A stretch of 64,000 bases of DNA from Paractinoplanes bogorensis (GTDB lineage Bacteria; Actinomycetota; Actinomycetes; Mycobacteriales; Micromonosporaceae), in assembly GCF_018829635.1 (NCBI RefSeq), contig NZ_JAHKKG010000011.1, positions 248,001-312,000 on the forward strand. Direction: 5' to 3'. Positions 34,220 through 42,853 of this stretch are shown here, piece after piece (the first letter of the stretch is position 1; every line of letters starts with the position of its first letter). Both the position numbers and the translations under genes were made by a program. Below the pieces are notes generated by a model that did no database searches, had not been told where the DNA came from, and saw nothing but the letters and a program-made list of their open reading frames with translations.

Positions 34220-34233
34220 CATTTCGTGAAATG
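34220..34233. promoter_or_regulatory. Inverted repeat CATTTC-GT-GAAATG
   Basis: Six-base arms around GT, 61 bp after the 24-bp palindrome. It resembles a chromosomal parS core lacking two bases, but is not a real parS. A TATCGT hexamer (34407-34412) nearer the ParA gene may be its -10. Confidence 0.35.
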
Positions 34234-34446
34234 GTGCGAGGTCGGGTCTCTTGCAGGAAGAGATCGCACGTCCGTTCGAATTTCCTGATCAACGATGATG
34301 CCGGTGATCGAGCCCGGCGCCGATGATCTCGTGTGACGCTCGAGAAATCGCACGAAGGGTTGATGTCTCGTACGCGACAGCAATTTCAGGTCCCTGTTTC
34401 GACGGTTATCGTCACCGTGTCCGGCGTCGGCCACGAAGGGATCAGC

Positions 34447-35382
34447 ATGAAGGTCATCGCTGTCATGAATTACAAGGGCGGCGTGGGTAAGACGACGCTG
34501 ACGGCCAACCTCGGTGCCGAGATCGCCAATCGCGGGCACAAGGTTCTGCTCATCGACCTCGACCCGCAGGCGAATCTGACGTTCTCGTTCTACAGCGTGG
34601 CGCAGTGGCGTGAGGAGTTGCGCAAGGACACGACCATCATGCGCTGGTACGAAGGTGACTCGCCCGGCCGTGACGTCGGGCTGCACGAGCTGATCGTCTC
34701 GCCGCCGATCGTCAACGAGCAGTTGGACGGGACCGGCGGCAAGCTGGACCTGATCTCCTCGCACCTCAAGCTCATCGACATGGATCTCCGGCTCGCGGCT
34801 CGGCTGGGCGGCGGAACCACGCTCGGCGAGTCCAAGCGTAAGTTCCTGGAGCTGCACGGTTGCCTCGCCCGTGCGCTTCGGCACGAGTCCTTCCAGGAAT
34901 ACGATCTGGTCCTGATCGACTGCGCACCCAATTTCGGTCTCATCACCAAGACCGCAATCGTTGCGAGCGACCACGTCCTGGTCCCGGCCAAAGCTGACTA
35001 CCTCTCCACCCTCGGCATCAGCTATCTGGACGGAAATTGTCATGATCTGGTGGCCGAGTACAACGACTATGTAACTCACGGTCAGCGCGACAACGTGAAC
35101 GAGACGATCGAGACGCGTTTCCTGGGCGTGGTGTTCACTATGGTCAAGATTTACGCCGGGAAGCCTATTGCTACGCAGCAGTACTACATGGAGGACGTCC
35201 GCGTGAATGCCAATATGGATGTCCTGGGCGGCACCATGCGGGACAGTCCGAAATACTTCGGCGACGCCGGTGAAAGTGGGGTTCCAGCGGTCCTGCGCGC
35301 TCCGGTCACCGATGACGTCGTCGTCGAGTTCCGAAAGCTGGCGACGGAGATCCTCGACGGCATCGGCGGGAAGGCGCGATGA
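34447..35382 (+). CDS. ParA-family (MinD/Soj-like) ATPase
   Basis: A 311-residue ATPase with the deviant Walker A KGGVGKTT (Lys10, Lys15), switch I DLDPQANLTFSFY and Walker B DLVLIDCAPNFGLITKTAIVASDHVLVPAKADYLS. No ParB, MinE or chemotaxis gene is near, so this is probably not chromosome segregation. GAAGGGA seven bases upstream supports ATG 34447; a longer frame to 34333 shows no family likeness. The stop overlaps the next start (ATGA). The upstream DNA is AT-richer than its surroundings, consistent with acquisition. Confidence 0.9.
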   Translation: MKVIAVMNYKGGVGKTTLTANLGAEIANRGHKVLLIDLDPQANLTFSFYSVAQWREELRKDTTIMRWYEGDSPGRDVGLHELIVSPPIVNEQLDGTGGKLDLISSHLKLIDMDLRLAARLGGGTTLGESKRKFLELHGCLARALRHESFQEYDLVLIDCAPNFGLITKTAIVASDHVLVPAKADYLSTLGISYLDGNCHDLVAEYNDYVTHGQRDNVNETIETRFLGVVFTMVKIYAGKPIATQQYYMEDVRVNANMDVLGGTMRDSPKYFGDAGESGVPAVLRAPVTDDVVVEFRKLATEILDGIGGKAR

Positions 35383-35855
35383 AGGATCTGCTTCTCCTCA
35401 TCCGTATCCAGGCGCGAATCGCCACGTTCCTCGCCGACCTGACTCTCGACCGGCTCGTGGCACTCGCCGAGGGACGGGCTGCCCTGGTGGTTGCCGACGT
35501 CGCGGAAAACGGCCGGACTCCGGCTGCGCCCGTCGTGCCGCTACAGGAAGAGCCGCCGAACATCGCCCCGCCTGCGTCGCGGCGAACGCCGGTGGCCCGG
35601 CGGCCGACGGCCGATCGACTCTCGGCGGACACGTCATTCGATGCCGAGGCGGTGGCTGCGCGGCTCCGCGGATGCGAGACCTTGGATCAGGGCACCGCGC
35701 TGTTGAGCGAGCTGCACCTCAAGCTTGTCGACGTCAAAGCACTCGCCAAATACCTCAAGGTCCCGCAGACCGGCCGCAAGGACGACATCGTCAAGAAAAT
35801 ACTGACCATCGTTTTCGGCAGCCGCAGCAAACACGCTGCCCTGCAACAGGGGTAG
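35379..35855 (+). CDS. Small SAP/Rho-N-like protein of the ParA cassette
   Basis: A 158-residue protein I do not recognise as a whole. Residues 1-45 are helical (MKDLLLLIRIQARIATFLADLTLDRLVALAEG). A Pro-rich linker follows (about 48-80). The C-terminus (LHLKLVDVKALAKYLKVPQTGRKDDIVKKIL) resembles a SAP or Rho-N helix-extension-helix nucleic-acid-binding motif. It overlaps the ATPase stop by 4 bp and ends 7 bp before the next gene, so the three are one operon. It could link the ATPase to DNA or RNA (inference). Confidence 0.75.
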   Translation: MKDLLLLIRIQARIATFLADLTLDRLVALAEGRAALVVADVAENGRTPAAPVVPLQEEPPNIAPPASRRTPVARRPTADRLSADTSFDAEAVAARLRGCETLDQGTALLSELHLKLVDVKALAKYLKVPQTGRKDDIVKKILTIVFGSRSKHAALQQG

Positions 35856-35862
35856 GGATCGC

Positions 35863-37227
35863 ATGGCGGACGAAGGTCGCTCCATGTACCTGCTCGGCGG
35901 GCGCCGGGTGCAGATTCGCGACCTGCTCGAGGCAGGGCTGCTGAAACCGGGCGCGAAGCTCCGGTTCCGGCGTCAGCGGGTCGGTACGACTCACCACGCC
36001 GAGATCACGGCGACCGGCCGGGTCCGGCTTCTGCCCGATGGTCAGGAGTTCCCCGCACCGTCGCGGGCCGCGGCGGTAGCGGCCGGGATGCGTGCGGTGG
36101 ACGGCTGGCTCGCCTGGACCGTTGTCGAGATCGGGCGTCCGCTCGACGTGCTGCGGCAGGAACTGCTGGACCGGGCGGCGGCCAGCGCCACGACCAGCCA
36201 GGACGAGAGACTCGATCTCCGTGTGCACGAGCGCCTCCGAGAGGCTCGCAAGCGTGCGGAGGAGCATCACCCCGAGGAGTTCTCCGTGCGGGAACTGTTG
36301 TCCTTGTGGGGCGCCAAGGACCGTGGTGACCAGATCAGCCGGATCGAGGCCGACCTGGCCAACCACGGCCTGGTGACGTCACCCAGCTTTCGGAAGGTCA
36401 CGCTGGACGCGACGGTGCGCCTGATCGTGTCGGTCGCCGACGCCCCGGAGACGCCGGCCGAACCCTCCGGTGCGGGCTCCGCGGCGGGCGAAGAAGGCGA
36501 CGCCGATGCGGATCCCGTGGGTCTGACTGTCGGCAACCTCGCCTCGGCGCTCAGCGGTCTGAAGTTCGTAACCCCGAACGCCTCGTTCGACGAAGCACTC
36601 ACCAAGATGCTGCTCAACGACTTCTCGCAGCTGGCGGTCCTGAACGGTCCACGAAATCTGCGGGGAGCGGTGACGTGGCGCTCGATCGCCCACGCACGGC
36701 ATGCGAACGCGGACGCCACGCTGTCCGATGCCATCGAGCCGGACGTCGTCGCCGTTCGCTATGACAAAGAGCTGATCGATGTTCTTCCCGAGCTGCAGCG
36801 CACCGGCTTCGTGTTCGTCCGGGACCAGGAGAACGTCGTGGCCGGGATCGTGACGACGACCGACGTCGTGCAGGCGTACGGCGAGATGGCCATGCCGTTC
36901 TTCCAGATCGGTGAGCTCGACCGGAGCCTGCGGAAGGTGATAGCCCGCAACCTGGGACTGGACCAGGTTGCCGCCTTGTGCGGTCACCCGGTCCGGTCGT
37001 TCACGCAACTATCCATGGGCGACTACCAGCGGGTGCTCGACGACCCGGCCACCTGGTCGACGTTCGGCTGGCCGCTCGACCGGCCGGCGTTCATCGAGCG
37101 GCTGAACGAGATCCGGCAGATACGCAATGACGTCATGCACTTCAAGCCGGATCCGCCGCCACCGGACACGATCGACAAGCTTCGTAAGATCAACAGCCTG
37201 CTGCGCCACTACGGTGACTTGAGCTGA
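35863..37227 (+). CDS. RAMA-CBS-HEPN multidomain protein (putative RNase effector)
   Basis: A 454-residue protein. Residues about 10-90 match the RAMA fold found with restriction enzymes (VQIRDLLEAGLLKPGAKLRF, GQEFPAPSRAAAVAAGMRAV, DGWLAWTVV). A helical region follows, then a CBS pair (about 225-335: LNDFSQLAVLNGPRNLRGAVTW, GFVFVRDQENVVAGIVTTTDVV) that could sense a nucleotide. The last 110 residues resemble a Swt1-type HEPN domain (FIERLNEIRQIRNDVMHF) with the RNase motif R-x4-H at Arg421 and His426. A sensor-effector design is suggested; activity is untested. A strong hairpin follows the stop. Confidence 0.8.
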   Translation: MADEGRSMYLLGGRRVQIRDLLEAGLLKPGAKLRFRRQRVGTTHHAEITATGRVRLLPDGQEFPAPSRAAAVAAGMRAVDGWLAWTVVEIGRPLDVLRQELLDRAAASATTSQDERLDLRVHERLREARKRAEEHHPEEFSVRELLSLWGAKDRGDQISRIEADLANHGLVTSPSFRKVTLDATVRLIVSVADAPETPAEPSGAGSAAGEEGDADADPVGLTVGNLASALSGLKFVTPNASFDEALTKMLLNDFSQLAVLNGPRNLRGAVTWRSIAHARHANADATLSDAIEPDVVAVRYDKELIDVLPELQRTGFVFVRDQENVVAGIVTTTDVVQAYGEMAMPFFQIGELDRSLRKVIARNLGLDQVAALCGHPVRSFTQLSMGDYQRVLDDPATWSTFGWPLDRPAFIERLNEIRQIRNDVMHFKPDPPPPDTIDKLRKINSLLRHYGDLS

Positions 37228-37237
37228 CCTCGCCGCC

Positions 37238-37281
37238 GGACCTGCTCTACGGCCTGGTGGACACGGCCGTCGAGCAGGTCC
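37238..37281. terminator. Bidirectional terminator hairpin
   Basis: GGACCTGCTC pairs with GAGCAGGTCC, continued after one mismatch by ACGGCC with GGCCGT: a 16-bp stem with a 10-base loop between converging genes. Confidence 0.8.
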
Positions 37282-37297
37282 TCAGAGGGGCAGCCGG

Positions 37298-38401
37298 TCA
37301 GGGCGTCCAGCGGATGTTCGGGTTGACGCGGCCGTTCCAGTCGAAGATGGCCATGTTGTCCCAGCCGTCGCCGGTGCCGTTGATGTTGGCCGGGTCCCAG
37401 CCGTTGCCCTTGATGGCGTACCAGGTGGGCTCCCAGTAGAAGACGCCTACCGCGCCCGCGTTGCGTGCCGTGTTCTGCACCCACGTGAACTGCTGGGCCT
37501 GGCCCGCGAACGTGGCCGGGATGTTGTCGCACAGCACGGTGCCGGGGATTGAGTTCTTCTCGCTGTCGGCGTCGGCTGTTGTGAACTGGTAGGCCGTCTC
37601 GGCGATGACCACCGGCTTGCCGTAGCGCGTACGGGCGTCGGCTATGACGTTGTAGAGGTTGGCCAGCGTGCCGTGCCACATGCAGTAGTAGGACAGCGCC
37701 GTCACGTCCCAGGGCACGCCCTGTGACTTGATTCCGTCGTAGAACCAGCGCATGTTGGCCATGCTGTCGGCGTCGGCCACGTGGACCCAGACCTGCGTGG
37801 CGCTGTTGCATGCCTTCACCGCGTTGTAGCCCTGCTTCAGCAGTGTGGCCAGGGGTGCGAAGTTGTTGCTCACCACCTGGCCCTTGGGCCACAGCATGCC
37901 TACGTTGATCTCGTTGCCGACCTGGATGCTGTCGGGTGTGGTGCCCTGTGACTTGAGGGCGGTGCAGACGTCGTACGTGTAGTTGTAGACGTCGGTGCCG
38001 AGCTGGCTGATCGAGTGGTTGGCCCAGGCCGCGGGGGTGTACTGCTTGCCGGGGTCGGCCCACGTGTCGGAGTAGTGGAAGTCGATCAGGAGTTTCAGGC
38101 CCTTGGCTTTGATCGCCTTGGCCTGCTGGAGCACTTTGGCCTTGTTGTTGTAGCCGCTGGCCGGGTTGTTCCAGATGCGCAGGCGGGCGTAGTTGACGCC
38201 GGCTGATTTGAGGATGTCGTACGGGTTGGCGGCGGCGCCGGAGGCGTTGTAGTACTTGCCTCCCAGGTCGAGGGTGCGCTGCAGCGAGGACACGTCGGCG
38301 CCGAGCATGGTCAGGGTGCCGGCGGCGTGTGCGGGGGTCGCGGCCGCTGCGAAAGCCAGGACGGTGGCGATCACGGCGGCGGCGAAGCGGGACGGTTTCA
38401 T
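37298..38401 (-). CDS. Arabinogalactan endo-1,4-beta-galactosidase (GH53)
   Basis: A 367-residue secreted enzyme: signal peptide 1-27 (ending AHA), then a GH53 barrel. GADVSSL, LRIWNNP and DFHYSDTWADPGKQ are family motifs; acid/base Glu164 lies in VGNEIN and nucleophile Glu268 in VIAETAYQ. It ends at the catalytic domain with no carbohydrate-binding module. It cuts beta-1,4-galactan to oligomers for the adjacent importer. AGGAG precedes the ATG. A perfect 12-bp palindrome (ACCGGCGCCGGT, 38431-38442) lies 30 bp upstream and may be an operator. Confidence 0.94.
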   Translation of the reverse strand: MKPSRFAAAVIATVLAFAAAATPAHAAGTLTMLGADVSSLQRTLDLGGKYYNASGAAANPYDILKSAGVNYARLRIWNNPASGYNNKAKVLQQAKAIKAKGLKLLIDFHYSDTWADPGKQYTPAAWANHSISQLGTDVYNYTYDVCTALKSQGTTPDSIQVGNEINVGMLWPKGQVVSNNFAPLATLLKQGYNAVKACNSATQVWVHVADADSMANMRWFYDGIKSQGVPWDVTALSYYCMWHGTLANLYNVIADARTRYGKPVVIAETAYQFTTADADSEKNSIPGTVLCDNIPATFAGQAQQFTWVQNTARNAGAVGVFYWEPTWYAIKGNGWDPANINGTGDGWDNMAIFDWNGRVNPNIRWTP

Positions 38402-38430
38402 GGCGCTCCTTCGCGAACACGACAAGGGGG

Positions 38431-38442
38431 ACCGGCGCCGGT
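38431..38442. promoter_or_regulatory. 12-bp palindrome upstream of GH53 gene
   Basis: ACCGGCGCCGGT is perfectly symmetrical and contains the ACCGG/CCGGT half-sites seen in the operators at 42764 and 42854, but with GC rather than nothing at the centre. Weak candidate. Confidence 0.3.
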
Positions 38443-38493
38443 GGGACGCCGGATTGGAGCCGTGGAGCGTGGTGCGATGCCCGAGGGGGAAGC

Positions 38494-39528
38494 TCAGGCC
38501 GGGGAGGACGCGCGCACGACCAGCGTCGTGGGCACGGTGATGGAGAGCGGGGTCCGGCCGGCGATCACGTCGGTGAGCAGGCGGACCATTTCCTCGCTGA
38601 CCCGGTCGAGGGGATGGCGAACCGTGGTCAGCGGGGGTTCGGTGGTGGCGGCCAGGCCGGAGTCGTCGAAGCCGACCACCCGTACGTCGGTGGGGACCTC
38701 GCGGCCGGCGTCGCGCAGGACGCGGAGCGCGCCGGCCGCCATCGCGTCCGAGGCGGCGAACACGGCGTCCAGGTCGGGGGACTGTTCGAGCAGCGTGTGC
38801 ATGGCGGCCGCGCCGGATTCGCGGCTCCAGTCGCCGTGGACGATCCGGGCCGGTTCGATGGTGAAACCGTGCGCGATCAGGGCGTCGTGGTAGCCCTGCA
38901 GGCGGTCGACGCCGCCGGCGGTGTCCTGCGGGCCGGTGATCGTGGCGATGCGGGTGCGGCCGGCCGCGATCAGGTGGTCGACGGCGGAGCGGCCGCCGTT
39001 GCGGTCGTCGGCCATCACCGAGCTGATGATCTGTTCGTAGCCGAGGACCCGGCCGCACGCGACGATCGGCACCTCGGCCCGGACGAGCTGGCTGAGCAGG
39101 GGATCGCCGGAGTGCGGGGAGACCAGCAGGACGCCGTCGACGTGGCCGCCGGAGAGATAGGCGACCGTGCGGCTGCGTTCCTCGGGGGTCGACGCGATCA
39201 TCAGGATCAGGGTGAGCTCACGGTCGGACAGGGCCTGGGCCACGCCGCGGAGCAGGACCGAGAAGTTGGGGTCCTCGAAGAGCAGATGCTGGGGCTCGGT
39301 GAGCAGGAAGGCGATCGAGCCGGATCTGCCGGTGGCCAGGGAGCGGGCGTGGGGGTTGGCGGTGTATCCCGTACGCGTGATCGCGTCACGGACCGCAACG
39401 AGGGCCTCGGGGCTGACCCAGTCGCGGCCGTTGAGCACGCGGGAGACGGTGGCGTAGGAGACCCCGGCCTCGCGCGCGACGTCGCGGATGGTGGGCCGCT
39501 TACGCCCAGGTCCGGACGGGGTTGGCAC
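38494..39528 (-). CDS. LacI-family regulator of the galactan locus
   Basis: A 344-residue protein. Residues about 11-60 are the LacI HTH and hinge (TIRDVAREAGVSYATVSRVLNGRDWVSPEA), then a periplasmic-binding-like effector domain with GVLLVSPHSGDP, TGPQDTAGGVDRLQGY, FAASDAMAAGALRVL and VVGFDDSG. GTG 39528 is preferred over ATG 39549 because TATAGT sits seven bases before it. It probably represses the importer, GH35-GalT and GH53 genes until a galactooligosaccharide binds; the CTGTGACCGGTTACAG sites are the likely operators (inference). Confidence 0.9.
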   Translation of the reverse strand: MPTPSGPGRKRPTIRDVAREAGVSYATVSRVLNGRDWVSPEALVAVRDAITRTGYTANPHARSLATGRSGSIAFLLTEPQHLLFEDPNFSVLLRGVAQALSDRELTLILMIASTPEERSRTVAYLSGGHVDGVLLVSPHSGDPLLSQLVRAEVPIVACGRVLGYEQIISSVMADDRNGGRSAVDHLIAAGRTRIATITGPQDTAGGVDRLQGYHDALIAHGFTIEPARIVHGDWSRESGAAAMHTLLEQSPDLDAVFAASDAMAAGALRVLRDAGREVPTDVRVVGFDDSGLAATTEPPLTTVRHPLDRVSEEMVRLLTDVIAGRTPLSITVPTTLVVRASSPA

Positions 39529-39535
39529 GGTGGGG

Positions 39536-39541
39536 ACTATA
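39536..39541 (-). promoter_or_regulatory. -10 element, leaderless promoter of LacI gene
   Basis: TATAGT on the minus strand, seven bases before GTG 39528. It implies the regulator can be transcribed apart from the upstream importer operon. Confidence 0.5.
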
Positions 39542-39631
39542 GACGTCATGCCGGGCCCCCGACGGCACGCGCCCCGAAAAGACGACACGCGGTCACGCCG
39601 GACCCCCGGCGGCGCACCCCGAGAAGAAGAG

Positions 39632-40519
39632 TCATGCCTTCACCGCGCCGGCACCGAGGTCGACCCGCCAATAGCGTTGCAGGGTCAGGAACAGCACGAC
39701 CAGCGGGATGATCGACAGGAAGGCGCCGGTGACCACCGACGTGTACATGGCGGGCTGGGTGGCGCCCTGGTTGAGCAGGCCGCTCAGACCCACGGTGACC
39801 GGGAACAGTTTGTCGTCGCCGAGCATGATGAACGGCAGCATGTAGTTGTTCCAGATGGCCACGAACTGGAACAGGAACACCGTGACCAGCCCGGAGCGCA
39901 TCATCGGCAGGGCCACCCGGGCGAAGGCCCGCCAGTCGGTCGCGCCGTCCATCCGGGCCGCTTCGAGCACCTCGTCGGGCACCGTCGCGGCGGCGAAGAT
40001 CCGGCACAGATATATCCCGTACGGGGAAATGAAGCTCGGCAGAAGCACGGCCCAGTAGGTGTTGGTCATGCCCACCTTGGCCAGCAGCAGGTATTGCGGC
40101 ACGGCCAGGATCACCGCGGGCATGAGCACGCCACCCAGCACCATGTTGAAGACCACCGACTTGCCGCGGAAGTCGTACTTGGCCAGGGCGAAGCCGGCCA
40201 TCGCGCTGACCAGGGTCGACGCCGCCGCGCCGCCGCCCGCGAAGAGCGCCGAGTTGACCATCCAGCGCCAGTAGAGGCCGCCGCGGTATTCGGTCAGGTA
40301 GGCGATGTTGTCGAACAGGTGGGTGCTGGGCAGGAACGTGAACGTGTTGAACAGTTCGCTCGCACTCTTGGTCGACGCGATCACCACCCAGAGGACCGGG
40401 AGCAGGCAGTACGCGGCCCCGAGCAGCAGGAGCACGGTGGCGGTGGGGCTGGTGCGCCGCGGTGACCGGATGACAGCCGGCGCCGGTTTCACCGTGTCGG
40501 GAAGGACAGCAACAGCCAT
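39632..40519 (-). CDS. Carbohydrate ABC permease, MalG/GanQ-type
   Basis: A 295-residue inner-membrane protein with six TM segments; EAARMDGATDWRAFARVALP is the EAA loop that docks the ATPase. N-terminal cytoplasmic start, then LLLLGAAYCLLPVLWVVIA. It pairs with the permease just upstream (3-bp gap). No ATPase gene is in the locus, so a shared MsiK-type ATPase is likely. Role: import of galactooligosaccharides (context). Confidence 0.92.
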   Translation of the reverse strand: MAVAVLPDTVKPAPAVIRSPRRTSPTATVLLLLGAAYCLLPVLWVVIASTKSASELFNTFTFLPSTHLFDNIAYLTEYRGGLYWRWMVNSALFAGGGAAASTLVSAMAGFALAKYDFRGKSVVFNMVLGGVLMPAVILAVPQYLLLAKVGMTNTYWAVLLPSFISPYGIYLCRIFAAATVPDEVLEAARMDGATDWRAFARVALPMMRSGLVTVFLFQFVAIWNNYMLPFIMLGDDKLFPVTVGLSGLLNQGATQPAMYTSVVTGAFLSIIPLVVLFLTLQRYWRVDLGAGAVKA

Positions 40520-40522
40520 GAC

Positions 40523-41419
40523 TCACCTCTCCTGACTGAACGCTCGCGAGCCGACGAGCTTGAGGAATCCGTACGAGATAAGGAATGTCGCCGCCGCGAT
40601 GACCACCGATGTCGCCGCCGCGGAGTAGATGTCGTTGCGGACGAAAGCGTCGCGGTAGACTTTCATGAGCGGGGTCCACGTGGTCGAGATGGTGTTGCTG
40701 AGCGGCCGCAACGTCATCGGCTCGGCGAAGACCTGCAGGGTGGCGACGAGCGAGAACAGGAACGTCATCACCAGCGACGGCCCGATGATCGGGACCTTGA
40801 TGCGCAGCGCGATCTGGATGTCCGAGGCGCCGTCGATGCGGGCCGCCTCGAACAGGTCGGTCGGGATGGCCCGCAGCGCCGTGTAGAGCACGATCATGTT
40901 GAAGCCGGTGCCGCCCCAGATCGCGATGTTGGCCACCGCGTAGAGCACCCAGCTCGAGCTGAGCGCGTCGGGAGCGGTGATCCCGACGGCGCCCAGCACG
41001 TCGACGATCGGGCTCACCCGGGGCAGGTAGAGGAAGCCCCACAGGAGTGAGGCGATCACGGCCGGGACGGCGTACGGGAGGAAGATCGAGGTCCGGGCGA
41101 AGGTGCCGACCCGGGTCCGTCCGGCGTCGAGCAGCAACGCCATGACCAGGGCCAGGCCGAGCATGACCGGGACCACGATCAGCCCGTACGCCCCCACGCG
41201 CACCACACTCGGCACGAACTCCGGATCGGTCAGCGAGCGGGCGTAGTTGCCGAGCCCGGCCCACACCTCGGTCCGGGCGCCCGCGCCGAGGCCGAGACCG
41301 CTGACCTTGACCCGGCGCAGGCTCAGGTAGCCGGCGTAGACGATGGGCGCGGCCAGGAACGCCGCGAACAACACCAATGCCGGGGCCAGGAAGGCGTATG
41401 GTGCGCGTCCGGTTCTCAT
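40523..41419 (-). CDS. Carbohydrate ABC permease, MalF/GanP-type
   Basis: A 298-residue permease: LAPALVLFAAFLAAPIVYAGYLS as TM1, an extracytoplasmic stretch, then five more TMs; the EAA loop is EAARIDGASDIQIALRIKVP. The start overlaps the binding-protein stop (ATGA). It forms the heterodimer with the next permease. Confidence 0.92.
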   Translation of the reverse strand: MRTGRAPYAFLAPALVLFAAFLAAPIVYAGYLSLRRVKVSGLGLGAGARTEVWAGLGNYARSLTDPEFVPSVVRVGAYGLIVVPVMLGLALVMALLLDAGRTRVGTFARTSIFLPYAVPAVIASLLWGFLYLPRVSPIVDVLGAVGITAPDALSSSWVLYAVANIAIWGGTGFNMIVLYTALRAIPTDLFEAARIDGASDIQIALRIKVPIIGPSLVMTFLFSLVATLQVFAEPMTLRPLSNTISTTWTPLMKVYRDAFVRNDIYSAAATSVVIAAATFLISYGFLKLVGSRAFSQER

Positions 41420-42717
41420 CCGGCGACGGTGAATCCGGCGTTCTTCAGGTCACTGACGGTGGCCTGCTGGATGGTGTCGAGCGCGGCCCCGAAATCGGCC
41501 GCCTTCCTGCCCTCGGCGGCCTTGCCGAACGCGTCGTTGTACGAGCTGTACGCGACGTTGACGTTGGGCCCGTACGTGAACGGCTTGGTGATCTTCCCGG
41601 CCTCGGCGGCGATCGTGTAGAAGTCGGGCTGGTTGCTGAAGAACGCCGGCGGGGCGGTCAGCGCGACGCTGGTGGCGTCATTGGCGGCCGGGTAGACGTT
41701 GGCCGTACCGGCCAGGGCCTTGAGCGCGGCCGGGTCGGTGTTGAGCCACTTCACGAACTCGGCGGCCTGGGCCTTGTGCTTGGTCTGCGAGGTGACGCTG
41801 GTGGCCGAGCCACCCCAGTTGCCGTTGGCGGGCGCGTCCCAGTTGGGGAGCAGCGCGGCCTTCCACTTGCCCTTGGTCGAGGCGGCGTTTCCTTCGAGCA
41901 CGCCCGGGCCCCACACCGCGCCGAGCCAGCCGACCTGGGTGCCGTCGTTGAGGGCGGCGTTCCACTCGGGCGTGTACATCGGCTTGTTGTCGATGACGCC
42001 CTCCTGGACGAGCCCGCCCCAGTAGCCGGCGACCTTCTTGGTGGTGGCGTCGTTGACGGCGACCGTCCACGACTCGCCCTGCACGCCCCACCAGCTGGCG
42101 CCCGCCTGCTGCGACAGGCCGGCGAACCAGCCGGGGTCGTTGGACGAGAACGTGCCGAGGTACTGCTTCGGGTTCTTCTGATGGATCGTGCGGGCCGCCG
42201 CCGCGTACTCGTCCCAGGTCTTCGGCACCTGCACGCCGGCCTTGTCGAAGATGTCGGAACGGTAGAAGAACATCATCGGGCCGGAGTCCTGCGGTACGCC
42301 GTAGAGGGCCTCGCCGCCGAGGGTGACCGCGTTCCAGGCCGATTCGGGGAACTTGGCTTTGAGGTCACCCGCCTCCTTGGCGATGTCGGCCACCGCGTCG
42401 GCCGCGACCAGGGTCGGGATCTTCTGGTACTCGGCCTGCATGACGTCGGGGGCGCCGCTGCCCGCCTTGATCGCGGTGAGCAGCTTGGCCACGGCCGGGT
42501 CTCCGCCGTCCTGCTTGTTGACGGTGACCTGGATGTTCGGGTGGGTGGCGTTCCAGCCCTCGACGACCTTGTCCATGTTCGGCGCCCAGCTCCAGTAGGT
42601 GAGCGCGACCTTCTCGTTCGGGTCGGCGGCCGGGCTGGTGTCGTTGTCGTCGCCGCTGCAGGCGGCGGTCGTCATCAGAAGCGCCGTGGCCAGCAACCCG
42701 GCGAATGTCTTTCTCAT
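41416..42717 (-). CDS. Sugar ABC transporter substrate-binding lipoprotein
   Basis: A 433-residue lipoprotein: signal MRKTFAGLLATALLMTTAAC with lipidated Cys20, then a group-1 solute-binding fold (VALTYWSWAPNMDKVVEGWNATHPNIQVTVNKQD, YGVPQDSGPMMFFYRSDIFDKAGV, WGGSATSVTSQTKHKAQAAEFVKWL). GAGGAG upstream fixes ATG 42717. It captures galactooligosaccharides, as judged by the GH53 and beta-galactosidase around it. Confidence 0.93.
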   Translation of the reverse strand: MRKTFAGLLATALLMTTAACSGDDNDTSPAADPNEKVALTYWSWAPNMDKVVEGWNATHPNIQVTVNKQDGGDPAVAKLLTAIKAGSGAPDVMQAEYQKIPTLVAADAVADIAKEAGDLKAKFPESAWNAVTLGGEALYGVPQDSGPMMFFYRSDIFDKAGVQVPKTWDEYAAAARTIHQKNPKQYLGTFSSNDPGWFAGLSQQAGASWWGVQGESWTVAVNDATTKKVAGYWGGLVQEGVIDNKPMYTPEWNAALNDGTQVGWLGAVWGPGVLEGNAASTKGKWKAALLPNWDAPANGNWGGSATSVTSQTKHKAQAAEFVKWLNTDPAALKALAGTANVYPAANDATSVALTAPPAFFSNQPDFYTIAAEAGKITKPFTYGPNVNVAYSSYNDAFGKAAEGRKAADFGAALDTIQQATVSDLKNAGFTVAG

Positions 42718-42763
42718 CGATACTCCTCGCTTGGCGGGAGAGACGTGCGTCACCCGATTGGGC

Positions 42764-42779
42764 CTGTGACCGGTTACAG
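42764..42779. promoter_or_regulatory. LacI-type operator 1, before importer operon
   Basis: CTGTGACCGGTTACAG, an imperfect palindrome with one mismatched pair. It overlaps the region expected for the importer -10, downstream of TTGACA (minus strand, 42803-42798). Confidence 0.7.
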
Positions 42780-42853
42780 TGGTGCGCGCTCCCACGATTG
42801 TCAAGGGCTTGCGTCCATCCCGTTAAGTCGTTGTATCGTGCGGGCTCACGAAG

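Noticed and set aside
33915..34229. A 104-codon plus-strand frame upstream of the ParA cassette
   Set aside because: It spans the hairpin and the 24-bp palindrome, has no ribosome site and a compositionally random protein.
34220..34233. A chromosomal parS site near the ParA gene
   Set aside because: The sequence lacks two central bases of the parS core and no parB is present.
34333..34446. An N-terminal extension of the ParA protein
   Set aside because: ParA proteins start at the strand before KGGVGKT; a good ribosome site fits ATG 34447.
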